A stretch of DNA of 64,000 bases, taken from W0P28-013 sp051870755. GTDB lineage: Bacteria; Bacteroidota; Bacteroidia; Bacteroidales; Paludibacteraceae. Below are positions 8,656 to 17,729 of this stretch, piece by piece; positions within the stretch are counted from its first letter, which is position 1; every line of letters begins with the position of its first letter. Made by a program: the position numbers and the translations under genes. The DNA is taken from assembly GCA_051870755.1 (NCBI GenBank), contig JBJECE010000028.1, forward strand, positions 238,257-302,256, written 5' to 3'. The notes under the pieces were generated by a model. It saw only the letters and a program-made list of their open reading frames with translations, was not told the DNA's origin and searched no databases.

Positions 8656-10565
8656 AACTTATTGTCCGTTAGTTGATTGTCTGAATTTAATTTTGTGATT
8701 ATGGTGTTGGCTATGCCTTCGGCGTCCATACCGAGCATGTGATAGAGTTCGGCTTGTGTGCCGTGTTCTACAAATTGGTCGTCGATGCCGATACGGGTAA
8801 CATGTGGCCAATAATTGTTGTCGGCCATAAACTCGAGTACGGCGCTGCCCAAACCGCCGGCAATTACGCCGTCTTCGACGGTGAAAATGTGCGTAAATTG
8901 TTGTCCGACTTCGTGCAGTATGTGTGTGTCGATGGGTTTCAGAAAACGCATGTCGTAGTGCGCGATGCTGCGGCCGGTGCGTTGTTCGATTGTAGCGATG
9001 GCTTTTTGCACCGTATTGCCGATAGGTCCTAACGACAGTACAACTGCGTCGGTGCCGGTTTTTAATTGTTGTCCTTGGCCGATGGGTAGCACTTGCATCG
9101 TGTTTCGCCAATCGGTCAGCACGCCACGCCCGCGCGGATAGCGTATGACAAAAGCGCCTTGGTCGGGTTGTTGCGCGGTGAACATCAGGTTGCGCAACTC
9201 GTGTTCGTTCAGTGGCGAAGCAATGGTCAGGTTTGGTATGCACCGAAAGTATGCCAAGTCGAATTCGCCTTGGTGCGTAGCGCCATCACTGCCTACGAGT
9301 CCGGCGCGGTCAAGGCAGAAAACGACATTCAACTGTTGCAGCGCCACATCGTGTATGACGTTGTCGTAGGCGCGTTGCATAAACGACGAGTAGATGTTGC
9401 AAAATGGCAGAAAGCCTTCGGTGGCCAATCCGGCCGAAAAGGTAACTGCATGACCTTCGGCTATGCCGACATCGAAAGTACGGTCGGGCATGGCTTCCAT
9501 CATGTACGTCATCGAGCAGCCGCTCGGCATGGCCGGTGTGATGCCGACTATTTTGTCGTTTTGCTTGGCCAATTCGAGCAGCGTGTGTCCGAATACGTCT
9601 TGGAACAACGGCGGCTGATTGTCGGTGTTGTGCAGAATACGTTTCCCCGTTTGCGGGTCAAATTCGCCGGGAGCGTGCCATACGGTTACCGCCTCTTCGG
9701 CCGGCGCATAGCCTTTGCCTTTTTTGGTAATGATGTGCAACACTTTCGGCCCTTTGAAATTTTTGATTTCGTTCAGCGTGTTCACCAACAACTCGACATT
9801 ATGTCCGTCCACCGGCCCGAAGTAGCGCATGTTCAGCCCTTCGAATATGTTGTTGTCGGTGTTCGAACGCAGCGATTTCAACGAATTGTTCAGACGCAGA
9901 ATTTTGTTGCGGCTTTTGTCATCGACAATGTGCAGGGCACGCAGCGTTTTGTAGATGGCATACCGCCACCGATTGTAGGTCGGCGAGGTGTGAATGCGTC
10001 CCAAAAATTGACTGATGCCGCCTTTTATCGGGTCGATGGCCATGTGGTTGTCGTTGAGTATGACGAGCAGATTGTTCGGGTTGGTCGATGCGTTGTTCAG
10101 CCCCTCGAAAGCCAATCCGCCGGTCATGGCACCATCGCCGATGACAGCCACTACCTGCCGATTTTCGTGATGCAGTTTGGCCGCAATCGACAAACCTAAT
10201 GCCGCCGATATGGACGTGGACGAGTGTCCTACCCCAAAGATGTCGTATTCGCTCTCTTTGGGCGTCGGGAAACCGCTCAAACCATGAAATTGACGGTTGG
10301 TATGAAAACGGGTGCGGCGGCCGGTCAGAATTTTGTGCGCGTATGCCTGATGCCCCACATCCCATACGATGCGGTCGTAGGGCGTGTCGAATACATAGTG
10401 GATGGCGACTGTCAATTCTATCACGCCAAGACTCGCTCCCAAATGACCGGGATTGTGTGCCAACTCGTTGATGATGAATTGGCGCAACTCGTTACATACT
10501 GCCGGCAGTTGCTCGTGCGAGAGACGTTTCAGGTCGGCCGGTGAATTTATTTGCTCTAATAACAT
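8652..10565 (-). CDS. dxs: 1-deoxy-D-xylulose-5-phosphate synthase
   Basis: The first enzyme of the MEP isoprenoid pathway; it joins pyruvate and glyceraldehyde 3-phosphate using thiamine diphosphate. The 637-aa protein shows GHQAYAHKIL (conserved His near residue 71), the ThDP/Mg motif GDGAMTGG followed by NDN, and the catalytic glutamate in FDVGIAEGHA. The C-terminal transketolase domain is complete. A later enzyme of the same pathway, ispF, lies at 27.5 kb. It overlaps trkA and follows the pseudouridine synthase gene by 37 bp. Confidence 0.97.
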   Translation of the reverse strand: MLLEQINSPADLKRLSHEQLPAVCNELRQFIINELAHNPGHLGASLGVIELTVAIHYVFDTPYDRIVWDVGHQAYAHKILTGRRTRFHTNRQFHGLSGFPTPKESEYDIFGVGHSSTSISAALGLSIAAKLHHENRQVVAVIGDGAMTGGLAFEGLNNASTNPNNLLVILNDNHMAIDPIKGGISQFLGRIHTSPTYNRWRYAIYKTLRALHIVDDKSRNKILRLNNSLKSLRSNTDNNIFEGLNMRYFGPVDGHNVELLVNTLNEIKNFKGPKVLHIITKKGKGYAPAEEAVTVWHAPGEFDPQTGKRILHNTDNQPPLFQDVFGHTLLELAKQNDKIVGITPAMPSGCSMTYMMEAMPDRTFDVGIAEGHAVTFSAGLATEGFLPFCNIYSSFMQRAYDNVIHDVALQQLNVVFCLDRAGLVGSDGATHQGEFDLAYFRCIPNLTIASPLNEHELRNLMFTAQQPDQGAFVIRYPRGRGVLTDWRNTMQVLPIGQGQQLKTGTDAVVLSLGPIGNTVQKAIATIEQRTGRSIAHYDMRFLKPIDTHILHEVGQQFTHIFTVEDGVIAGGLGSAVLEFMADNNYWPHVTRIGIDDQFVEHGTQAELYHMLGMDAEGIANTIITKLNSDNQLTDNKL

Positions 10566-10602
10566 ATCGGAATGCGAACTTTCTGCGTTGGCGGTTGTTA
10601 AA

Positions 10603-11487
10603 CTATTGAAAATAAGCAGGAACGCCGGTATCGAAATGGAGCGGTTTGCCTGTAAACGGATGATAAAACGATAAGGCTTGGGCGTGCAGACAGAGCCGAC
10701 CTATCGGATTGCTGCGAGCGCCGAAACGCTTGTCGCCGGCAATGGGCGTGCCTGCTGCGGCCAACTGCACCCGCATCTGACTGTTGTAGTCGGTGTCGGG
10801 CATCAACGCTACTTGTGCAAAACGCCCGTTGGATTTCAGTGTTTTGAAATGCGTTATCGCTTTGCGACCGCCGTTATCGGTCGGTGCAGCCACGGGTTTG
10901 TTTGTCGGTCGGTCGTGTGTCAGCCAATGCACCATGGTGCCTTCGGCTTGTGCCGGCGAGCCCTCGATTACGGCTACAAATGTTTGATGCACAGCACCTT
11001 TGCGCCAATCGTCATGCAGACGTTTGAAAGCTTCGTCGGATTTGGCGAACAGCAATAAACCGGAAACATCGCGGTCGAGCGGATGTACCAAAAACACGGC
11101 GCTCTCTTTCCGATGCCGCGCCACATGGTCGCATACGATGCTGTATGCGGTTTCTTTGCTTTCGGCCGGAGCACTTTGGCTGATGACACCATATTTTTTG
11201 TCGATAATCAGCAGATCGTCGTCTTCGAACACGATGCGTATTTTGTTGTTCGGATTCGGCGCATGTTCGCCTATGGTGCGTATGGCCACCGTGTCGCCGG
11301 CATGCAGCATGGTGTCGAAAGCCGTGGTTACACAACCATTGACGGCCACCTGCCGATGTGCCAAATACGATTTGATGGTGCTGCGCCGTTGGTCGGGCAA
11401 CCGCTCGATTAAAAACGGGAGTAAGGTTGTCTTGTTCGTAACGTGCAACAACGATTCTTTCTGTCTTTTTCTGTATGGAACTGCCAC
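10603..11487 (-). CDS. RluA-family pseudouridine synthase with S4 domain
   Basis: Isomerises specific uridines in structured RNA, probably 23S rRNA. An S4 RNA-binding domain (about residues 27-85) precedes the synthase domain of the 294-aa protein. The catalytic motif reads HPLDRDVSGLLLF instead of the usual HRLDxxTSG. The catalytic aspartate is kept, but the arginine of HRLD is proline and the threonine is valine. The C-terminal motif GRLCLHAQALSF is normal. It lies 9 bp after the ftsB-like gene. The exact rRNA target cannot be told, and activity may be altered. Confidence 0.88.
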   Translation of the reverse strand: MAVPYRKRQKESLLHVTNKTTLLPFLIERLPDQRRSTIKSYLAHRQVAVNGCVTTAFDTMLHAGDTVAIRTIGEHAPNPNNKIRIVFEDDDLLIIDKKYGVISQSAPAESKETAYSIVCDHVARHRKESAVFLVHPLDRDVSGLLLFAKSDEAFKRLHDDWRKGAVHQTFVAVIEGSPAQAEGTMVHWLTHDRPTNKPVAAPTDNGGRKAITHFKTLKSNGRFAQVALMPDTDYNSQMRVQLAAAGTPIAGDKRFGARSNPIGRLCLHAQALSFYHPFTGKPLHFDTGVPAYFQ

Positions 11488-11496
11488 GTTTTTCTC

Positions 11497-11793
11497 CTAT
11501 TCGTTTATGATAAAAATTTCTTCGTTCGGTTTGTGCATCAAATATGTTTCGCGCGCAAATTTTTCCAAGTTTTCGAGGCTGGAGTCGAGCGCTTCGAGTT
11601 TGGCTCGGTCGGTTTCGATGTTTTGCTTGTAAAAGGCAATCTCTTTCTGCAAATCGACGATTTTTCGGCGCGTGTGCATACGGTCTATCAGGCTGTTCGT
11701 GTCAAAAAAAGTGATGTACACACCAAATGCCAACAGCGTAACAATGTACTTGTTGGTCAGTAAAAGTTTGATTTTTCGACCGAAACTATTCAT
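11497..11793 (-). CDS. FtsB/DivIC-family septum formation initiator
   Basis: A 98-aa bitopic division protein. A short cytoplasmic N-terminus with basic residues leads into one membrane segment (about residues 12-30), then a coiled coil (about 35-75) and a short C-terminal tail. Family members bridge FtsL and FtsQ in the divisome. It heads the run ftsB-rluA-dxs-trkA-trkH under a good promoter. Confidence 0.85.
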   Translation of the reverse strand: MNSFGRKIKLLLTNKYIVTLLAFGVYITFFDTNSLIDRMHTRRKIVDLQKEIAFYKQNIETDRAKLEALDSSLENLEKFARETYLMHKPNEEIFIINE

Positions 11794-11817
11794 GCGCGAT
11801 GCGTTAAATCAAGCCTA

Positions 11818-11825
11818 CAAAGATA
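11818..11825 (-). promoter_or_regulatory. -7 promoter element TATCTTTG of the ftsB-dxs-trk run
   Basis: A perfect TAnnTTTG on the minus strand, 24 bp before the ATG at 11793. Confidence 0.7.
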
Positions 11826-11908
11826 CTAAAAAAATATATAGGTAGTACCTTTTGCAGCAGAATAACACAAAATATGGGTCAAAACGGTGCTTTGTCGGCA
11901 AAAATTTG

Positions 11909-11916
11909 TATCTTTG
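11909..11916 (+). promoter_or_regulatory. -7 promoter element TATCTTTG of dnaX
   Basis: A perfect TAnnTTTG 22 bp before the dnaX ATG, divergent from the ftsB promoter. No -33 TTTG is seen at the usual spacing. Confidence 0.65.
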
Positions 11917-11938
11917 CACATTCTAAAATCTTCTTTTT

Positions 11939-13696
11939 ATGGATCAATATATCGTATCGGCACGCAAATATCGTCCTGCAACGTTCAAATCGGTAGTGGG
12001 GCAGGAGGCACTGACAACGACGCTGAAAAACGCCATAGCCACTAACCATTTGGCACATGCCTACTTGTTTTGCGGACCGCGTGGCGTGGGCAAAACCACT
12101 TGCGCACGCATCTTTGCCAAAACCATCAACTGCGCGCATCCTACGCCCGATGGCGAGGCGTGCAACGCATGCGAGTCGTGCCGCGGATTCAACGAACAAC
12201 GCTCATTCAATATCCACGAACTCGATGCCGCATCGAACAATTCGGTGGACGATATTCGATCGCTGGTCGAACAGGTGCGCATACCGCCGCAAGTCGGTAA
12301 ATACAGCGTCTATATCATCGACGAGGTGCACATGCTCTCGACTGCCGCCTTCAATGCTTTCCTGAAAACGTTGGAAGAGCCGCCCGCGTATGCCATATTC
12401 ATTTTGGCCACGACCGAAAAACATAAAATCATTCCGACCATTTTGTCGCGCTGCCAAATCTATGATTTTAACCGCATCCGCATCGACGATGCCGTCAAAC
12501 ATTTACAGTATGTGGCTCAAAACGAAGGCGTTACGGCCGAACCCGAAGCGCTGAATGTCATCGCTCAAAAAGCCGATGGCGCCATGCGCGATGCACTCTC
12601 TATTTTCGATCAGGTAGTGAGTTTCTGCGGCGGAAACGTTACCTATCGGAGCGTCATCGAAAATCTGAATGTACTCGACTACGATTACTATTTCCGACTG
12701 ACCGATGATTTCGTGGCCGGACGCGTTACGCAAAGCCTTGTGCTGTTCGACGAAATTTTGCGCAAAGGTTTCGAAGCACAATATTTTATTACCGGCTTGG
12801 CCGAACATTTCCGAAATTTGCTGGTGGCGCGCGATGCCGTTACAAAAACGCTGCTGGAGGTAGGCGCGGCTGTGGCCGACAACTATGTGGAGCAAGCGCA
12901 GCGTTGCCCGATAACGTTTTTGTACAAAGCCTTGGAGATAACCAACGACTGCGACTTGAACTATCGCGCCAGCCGGAACAAACGTTTGTTGGTGGAACTG
13001 ACCTTGATACGCCTATGCCAACTGACGGGCGCCGAAACAACTCAGGAACAGGCCGCCGCGCCTGTCATCAAGCCTTTGCCGCAACCGACCGTAACACCGC
13101 AACCGACTGTAACACAGTCTGTTCAGCAGTCGGCACCCAAACCTGCGTCGCAACCTGCCATGGCGTCGTCGGCTGCCGCGTCGCAACCAAGCGTGGCGCC
13201 ACAACCACAGGCTGCACCGGCTCCGACGCAAAAAAAATATGGTATGTCGATAACGACACTCACCGCCGACAAGCCGACAACTGCACCCGACACGCAAACG
13301 CAGTCCACCGCCGCTGTGCCGTCATCGCCGGAACGCCGGAATGCTTTCACCGAGTACGACTTTGTGGACGCGTGGAAAAATTTTGCCGCTACATTGCACG
13401 ACGACGCACACGCCACAAATACAATGCTCAATTTTTTACCCATCAAAGAGACTGACGAACGCTATGCCGTATCAGTGTTCAATACTTTACAGCAAAAAGA
13501 GTTGGAGAAATATCGGGGCAAAATACTCGCAGCGTTGCGCCAGCGCCTGAACAACGATTATGCCGATTTTGTCGTACATATCACCGAACAGCAATGCGAC
13601 GAGGCTTTTACGCCCGAAGAACGATTTGCTCAAATGCGCAAACAAAATCAACAGTTTGATCAATTGTCGCAACAATTAGGATTAGAGTTAATTTAA
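11939..13696 (+). CDS. dnaX: DNA polymerase III subunit tau (gamma/tau)
   Basis: The clamp-loader ATPase that organises the replicative polymerase. In the 585-aa protein, Walker A GPRGVGKTT is at residues 46-54, the zinc cysteines are C65, C75, C78 and C81, Walker B is IIDEVHMLS, and the SRC sensor motif lies in TILSRCQIYDF. A Pro/Gln/Ala-rich linker (about residues 375-445) joins the AAA+ core to the tau-specific C-terminus. An uninterrupted run of eight A's (13230-13237) falls in this linker at codons 431-433; loss of one A would end the protein after five more codons, giving a gamma-sized product. Confidence 0.96.
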   Translation: MDQYIVSARKYRPATFKSVVGQEALTTTLKNAIATNHLAHAYLFCGPRGVGKTTCARIFAKTINCAHPTPDGEACNACESCRGFNEQRSFNIHELDAASNNSVDDIRSLVEQVRIPPQVGKYSVYIIDEVHMLSTAAFNAFLKTLEEPPAYAIFILATTEKHKIIPTILSRCQIYDFNRIRIDDAVKHLQYVAQNEGVTAEPEALNVIAQKADGAMRDALSIFDQVVSFCGGNVTYRSVIENLNVLDYDYYFRLTDDFVAGRVTQSLVLFDEILRKGFEAQYFITGLAEHFRNLLVARDAVTKTLLEVGAAVADNYVEQAQRCPITFLYKALEITNDCDLNYRASRNKRLLVELTLIRLCQLTGAETTQEQAAAPVIKPLPQPTVTPQPTVTQSVQQSAPKPASQPAMASSAAASQPSVAPQPQAAPAPTQKKYGMSITTLTADKPTTAPDTQTQSTAAVPSSPERRNAFTEYDFVDAWKNFAATLHDDAHATNTMLNFLPIKETDERYAVSVFNTLQQKELEKYRGKILAALRQRLNNDYADFVVHITEQQCDEAFTPEERFAQMRKQNQQFDQLSQQLGLELI

Positions 13697-13717
13697 TATA
13701 TTAAAAATCAGTAGATT

Positions 13718-14050
13718 ATGTCGAATAAACAAGAGCCTTTCGAATTTGACGACAGCGAAGCCGTCAAATTTATACTTGCCACATTGTCGGACGAGGCGAA
13801 AAGCAAAATTACCGACGACGATGTACAATATGTACTTGATGTGTTGTGCGAATACTACGACCGCAATCACTTGATGGACAGCGACGGTGGCGACGACGAA
13901 GCCGCTATTGCCGAAGATGATATGCACAACTACATTTGGAGTGTCATCAAAAAAGAAAACATCGTACAAATCACCGAAGACGAATTGCAGGAAATTCTCG
14001 ACGGCGAATTTGAATACGGAAAACGTATCGGCATTTACACCGAAGCCTGA
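13718..14050 (+). CDS. Small acidic protein, unknown function
   Basis: A 110-aa, strongly acidic protein with no signal peptide, membrane segment or motif I recognise. The pattern suggests a small helical cytoplasmic protein. It lies 21 bp after dnaX, and its TGA overlaps the next ATG by one base (TGATG), so it is probably cotranscribed with dnaX and the acyltransferase. Function unknown. Confidence 0.75.
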   Translation: MSNKQEPFEFDDSEAVKFILATLSDEAKSKITDDDVQYVLDVLCEYYDRNHLMDSDGGDDEAAIAEDDMHNYIWSVIKKENIVQITEDELQEILDGEFEYGKRIGIYTEA

Positions 14051-14937
14051 TGAAACACATCGGATATTATATATTGTATGCCGTGCTGTGGCCGGTGTCG
14101 CTCCTCCCGCTGCGGCTGCTGTATCTGTTGTCCGATTTTTGCTATGTTATTGTTTACTACGTTGTTAGGTATCGTGTCAAAGTAACGCGCACTAACTTGC
14201 GCAACGCTTTCCCCGACAAAAACGAGGCCGAACTCCGTGCCATCGAACGGCGTTTCTATCGCCATTTATGCGACTATGCGTTCGAAACGTTGCGCATGAT
14301 GCACATGAGCGAACGTGAAATCAGCAAACGCATCGTCTTCGAGAACACCGAATTGCTCGAACAATATGCCGCTCAAGGACGTAATATTTTTGCCGTCTTT
14401 GGCCATTATGGGAATTGGGAATGGGTCTGCTCGTTGCCATTCCATTTGCACGGTTTGAATGTTTCGACACTGTATAAAACGTTGAAAAACAGTGCGATGG
14501 ATCAGTTTTTTTTGCACTTGCGGTCGCGCTACGGCACGCATTGCTATGCCCGAAAACAAGTGTTGCGTGGCATTGTCGAACTGAAACGCTTGGGCAAACC
14601 GTTTGTCATGGCTTTCATTGCCGACCAAACGCCGTCGCCGGGCAATGCGCACTATTGGACCACATGGCTCAATCAGGATACGCCGTTTTTGACCGGTTGG
14701 GAACAGATTGCCCGTAAACAGAATGAGCCGGTGGTGTTTCTCGCTGTGAAAAAAGTGAAGCGCGGACACTATGTCTGCCGATTGGAACCGCTGTGCGAAA
14801 ATCCGCAAACCATGCCGCAAAATGCTTTGGTCGAAAAATACGCACGGCGCATGGAACAAAATATCGTGGAAAATCCTGCTTGGTGGCTCTGGTCGCACAA
14901 ACGCTGGAAACACCAACGCCCAAATACATGCACATGA
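14050..14937 (+). CDS. LpxL/HtrB-family lysophospholipid or lipid A acyltransferase
   Basis: A 295-aa inner-membrane acyltransferase. One N-terminal hydrophobic segment (about residues 8-30) is followed by the catalytic H-x4-E motif GHYGNWEW near residue 120, and later FIADQTPSPGNAHYW, typical of the LpxL/HtrB family that adds secondary acyl chains to lipid A. Its stop overlaps the start of the glycosyltransferase by 4 bp. The acyl donor and acceptor cannot be read from sequence. Confidence 0.9.
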   Translation: MKHIGYYILYAVLWPVSLLPLRLLYLLSDFCYVIVYYVVRYRVKVTRTNLRNAFPDKNEAELRAIERRFYRHLCDYAFETLRMMHMSEREISKRIVFENTELLEQYAAQGRNIFAVFGHYGNWEWVCSLPFHLHGLNVSTLYKTLKNSAMDQFFLHLRSRYGTHCYARKQVLRGIVELKRLGKPFVMAFIADQTPSPGNAHYWTTWLNQDTPFLTGWEQIARKQNEPVVFLAVKKVKRGHYVCRLEPLCENPQTMPQNALVEKYARRMEQNIVENPAWWLWSHKRWKHQRPNTCT

Positions 14938-15944
14938 AAACGGCAGTCGTCATACTGAATTACAACGGCGAAACATTGTTGCGCACGCTGCTGCCAACGG
15001 TGGTGGCACATTCGCCGCAAGCCGAAGTCATTGTGGCCGATAACGCTTCGACCGATGGCTCGTTGAACTTGTTGCGACAGACATTCCCGCAAGTGCGGAT
15101 TATCGCTTTGTCCGAAAATTACGGCTTTGCCGAAGGTTACAACCGTGCACTCGCCCAAGTCGATGCCGATTATTTTGTCCTGCTCAATTCCGATGTCGAG
15201 GTTACGGCGCATTGGTTGGAACCGTTGCTCGACTACATGAATTGCCACGTCGATGTGGCGGCCTGTCAGCCCAAAATAATGAGTTACACCGACCGCACCA
15301 AATTTGAGTACGCCGGCGCTTGTGGCGGCTACATCGATGCGTTGGGTTATCCGTTTTGTCGCGGGCGCATACTATCGACGGTCGAATCCGACAACGGACA
15401 ATACGACGATGTGGCCGATGTTTTTTGGGCGTCGGGCGCGTGTTTGTTGATGCGTGCCGACAAGTTTCGCGAAGCCGGCGGCTTGGACGGCCGGTTCTTT
15501 GCGCACATGGAGGAGATTGACCTCTGCTGGCGTATGCAGGCGCGTGGCAATCGCATCGTCTGCGTGCCGCAAAGCACTGTGTATCACATCGGTGCAAAAA
15601 CGCTGGCCAAAGAACACCCGATGAAAACCTACCTCAACTTCCGCAACAATTTGCTGATGATATATAAAAATGCGGCGTCGGCATCGACCATTTTGGCGGC
15701 GCGCCTTGTGCTCGATTGGGTAGCCGCCTTGCATTTGCTGTGTCAGGGCAAGTGGCAGAATGTCGTGGCAGTGTTGCGCGCGCAAAAAGATTTTTTTGTC
15801 ATGCGCAAAAATTTTGCAGCCGACCGTCTGGAAAATTTGCAATCGACTGTTAATCATCATCTTAAAGGATTGTTACATGGCAGCATTTTGTGGCACTATT
15901 ACATCAGGCGGCGAACCGTGGCACGCAAATTGCATGGCCTTTGA
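14934..15944 (+). CDS. GT2-family glycosyltransferase (WbbL-like)
   Basis: A 336-aa transferase of the GT-A fold, probably acting in surface glycan synthesis. It starts with TAVVILNYNG, then VADNASTDGS, then the metal-binding region LLNSDVEV, and an acceptor motif MEEIDLCWRM, all typical of rhamnosyltransferase-like GT2 enzymes. The ATG at 14934 is chosen because it gives the canonical N-terminus and overlaps the upstream stop as ATGA; an ATG at 14928 is also possible. Confidence 0.9.
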   Translation: MKTAVVILNYNGETLLRTLLPTVVAHSPQAEVIVADNASTDGSLNLLRQTFPQVRIIALSENYGFAEGYNRALAQVDADYFVLLNSDVEVTAHWLEPLLDYMNCHVDVAACQPKIMSYTDRTKFEYAGACGGYIDALGYPFCRGRILSTVESDNGQYDDVADVFWASGACLLMRADKFREAGGLDGRFFAHMEEIDLCWRMQARGNRIVCVPQSTVYHIGAKTLAKEHPMKTYLNFRNNLLMIYKNAASASTILAARLVLDWVAALHLLCQGKWQNVVAVLRAQKDFFVMRKNFAADRLENLQSTVNHHLKGLLHGSILWHYYIRRRTVARKLHGL

Positions 15945-15984
15945 TATGTAAAAAAGCAGATGGTGCATAACTTTTTTGCCGAAA

Positions 15985-16016
15985 TTTGCTGATAAGATAA
16001 AAAAATAGTAACTTTG
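15985..16016 (+). promoter_or_regulatory. Promoter TTTG-N20-TAACTTTG before the DUF1573 genes
   Basis: -33 TTTG at 15985-15988 and -7 TAACTTTG at 16009-16016, 20 bp apart. One of the best promoter matches in the window; it drives the 16065 gene. Confidence 0.8.
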
Positions 16017-16064
16017 CACAATCATTTGGCATATTAACGTTTAACTCTTTATAACATTATCATT

Positions 16065-16472
16065 ATGAAAAAGATTGCTGTATTTGCAATGTTGTTCGTA
16101 GCAATGATTGCCACGGCACAAGAAAATCAAGTCGTCGAGTTTAACGAACGCACCCACGATTTTGGTACGGTAAAACAAGAAGATGGCGACATTTACACGA
16201 CGTTTACGTTTGTAAACCAATTCGCTTCGCCCATTACGCTGAAAAGCGTAAAAGCCTCGTGCGGTTGCACCACGCCCGAATGGAGTCATGAACCGATAGC
16301 ACCAAACGCTGTAGGCACCATTCGCGTGAAGTACGCCGCAGCCACCCGTCCGGGCAGTTTCACCAAGTCCATCACGGTGGTATTGACCAATGGCACCGAA
16401 GACTTTACCGAAATGTTGTACATCAAAGGAAATGTGCAACCTAAACCGGTAGAACCGGCTCCCGCACAATAA
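16065..16472 (+). CDS. Single-domain DUF1573 exported protein
   Basis: A 135-aa protein with a signal peptide (cleavage near ATA-Q) and one DUF1573 domain, an immunoglobulin-like fold common in Bacteroidota. The family signature SVKASCGCTTPEW with the CGC pair is at about residues 62-75. A Pro/Ala-rich tail ends it. Homologues are abundant but uncharacterised. The next gene is a longer paralogue with the same signature. Confidence 0.88.
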   Translation: MKKIAVFAMLFVAMIATAQENQVVEFNERTHDFGTVKQEDGDIYTTFTFVNQFASPITLKSVKASCGCTTPEWSHEPIAPNAVGTIRVKYAAATRPGSFTKSITVVLTNGTEDFTEMLYIKGNVQPKPVEPAPAQ

Positions 16473-16619
16473 TCAACTGCGGAACTATCGTTGGTCGGCG
16501 ACTACTTGTCGGTCAAGCATTTTTTTTTCGAGGGGAAAAGTCGCTCTACAACCTTTTTCCCTCTTTTTCGTAGAAAAATAGCGCTGCCTTTGAGCAGTAA
16601 CCATAAACAAAACAATCGA

Positions 16620-17693
16620 ATGAAACGTCTTCTTATCGTTGGCATGCTGTTGTCGTGCGGCATTGGTTTGTGGGCGCAACGCCAAGCCGAATATCGTTTT
16701 GTCGAAACCGAATACGATTTCGGCCTCGTGCGCGAGGATGGCGGCCTTGTGTCGCACCAATTCCGATTTGTCAATGTGGGTTTGGCGCCGCTGACCATAC
16801 AACGTGTAACGGCCTCGTGCGGTTGCACCACGCCCGAATGGACACACGAGGTGATTCAACCGAACGATTCGGGTTGCATAACACTGACGTTTGACCCGTG
16901 GGATCGTCCCGGACATTTTCAAAAGAGCGCACGTGTAGAACTTGTGGGCGAAGGTGCCACGTTGGTCGAAATGCTCGACATCACAGGCGTTGTCGAACCG
17001 CACACCGAACCGCTGGAAAATGCTTATCCTTACCATTTGGGCGATGTCTATCTGCGTGCCACGGTGGTGGCGTTCGACACCGTTGTCAAAGGCGCCGTGT
17101 CCGAACGCACGTTGGAGGTGGCCAATGCCATGGCCGAACCGCTGCGCCTCGATTTCGAAGCACCGGCGTATGTCGTGGTCGAAGCACCGGCGGTGTTGAA
17201 ACCCAACGAAACGACGCATATCGCGCTGAAATATTTTTCGCAGCAGAACACGGCTTGGGGCTATACCCGCGACAAAGTGCTGTTGCGGGTGAACGGACAA
17301 CCAGTAGGCGATATATCGCTGCAGGCGGTGTTGGTCGAGGATTTTAGCACATTGACGGCCGCCGAACGGCTCACGGCACCGATTGCCGTTTTGTCTGATA
17401 AAGTGCTCAATATGGGCGAGTTACGTATCGGCAAGAAACACACCATAACGCTGATCTTGACGAATGCCGGCATCGATGTGTTGCAGGTGCGTGCCATTGT
17501 TTCCGGAAGCGATTATATTCGTGCCGAAGTTTCCAAACCGCGTATCAAAAGCGGTAAAACCACAAAAGTGAAAATTACGGTTGATGCCGGTAATTTGCAA
17601 CCATACACGTTTGTCAAAACCTTGCAACTGATAACGAACGACCCGACAAATCCGTCGCAAACCTTTTCGGTGCAGTGGCAAACGGTCAGATAG
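16620..17693 (+). CDS. Two-domain DUF1573 exported protein
   Basis: A 357-aa exported protein. The signal peptide is followed by a DUF1573 domain with VTASCGCTTPEW near residue 66. A middle beta domain follows, and a second DUF1573-like immunoglobulin fold lies near residues 255-350 (VLNMGELRIGKKHT onward) without the CGC pair. The start at 16620 is chosen because the signal peptide MKRLLIVGM begins there. It shares a 31-bp exact match with the 16065 gene over the signature. Function unknown; the periplasm or outer membrane is likely. Confidence 0.85.
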   Translation: MKRLLIVGMLLSCGIGLWAQRQAEYRFVETEYDFGLVREDGGLVSHQFRFVNVGLAPLTIQRVTASCGCTTPEWTHEVIQPNDSGCITLTFDPWDRPGHFQKSARVELVGEGATLVEMLDITGVVEPHTEPLENAYPYHLGDVYLRATVVAFDTVVKGAVSERTLEVANAMAEPLRLDFEAPAYVVVEAPAVLKPNETTHIALKYFSQQNTAWGYTRDKVLLRVNGQPVGDISLQAVLVEDFSTLTAAERLTAPIAVLSDKVLNMGELRIGKKHTITLILTNAGIDVLQVRAIVSGSDYIRAEVSKPRIKSGKTTKVKITVDAGNLQPYTFVKTLQLITNDPTNPSQTFSVQWQTVR

Positions 17694-17729
17694 ATGAACG
17701 AAAAACGAGAATCAAAAGCATAGAAAAAT

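Noticed and set aside
14793..14933. Longer glycosyltransferase ORF starting inside the acyltransferase gene
   Set aside because: The GT2 N-terminus begins at 14934, with an ATGA overlap typical of coupled genes.
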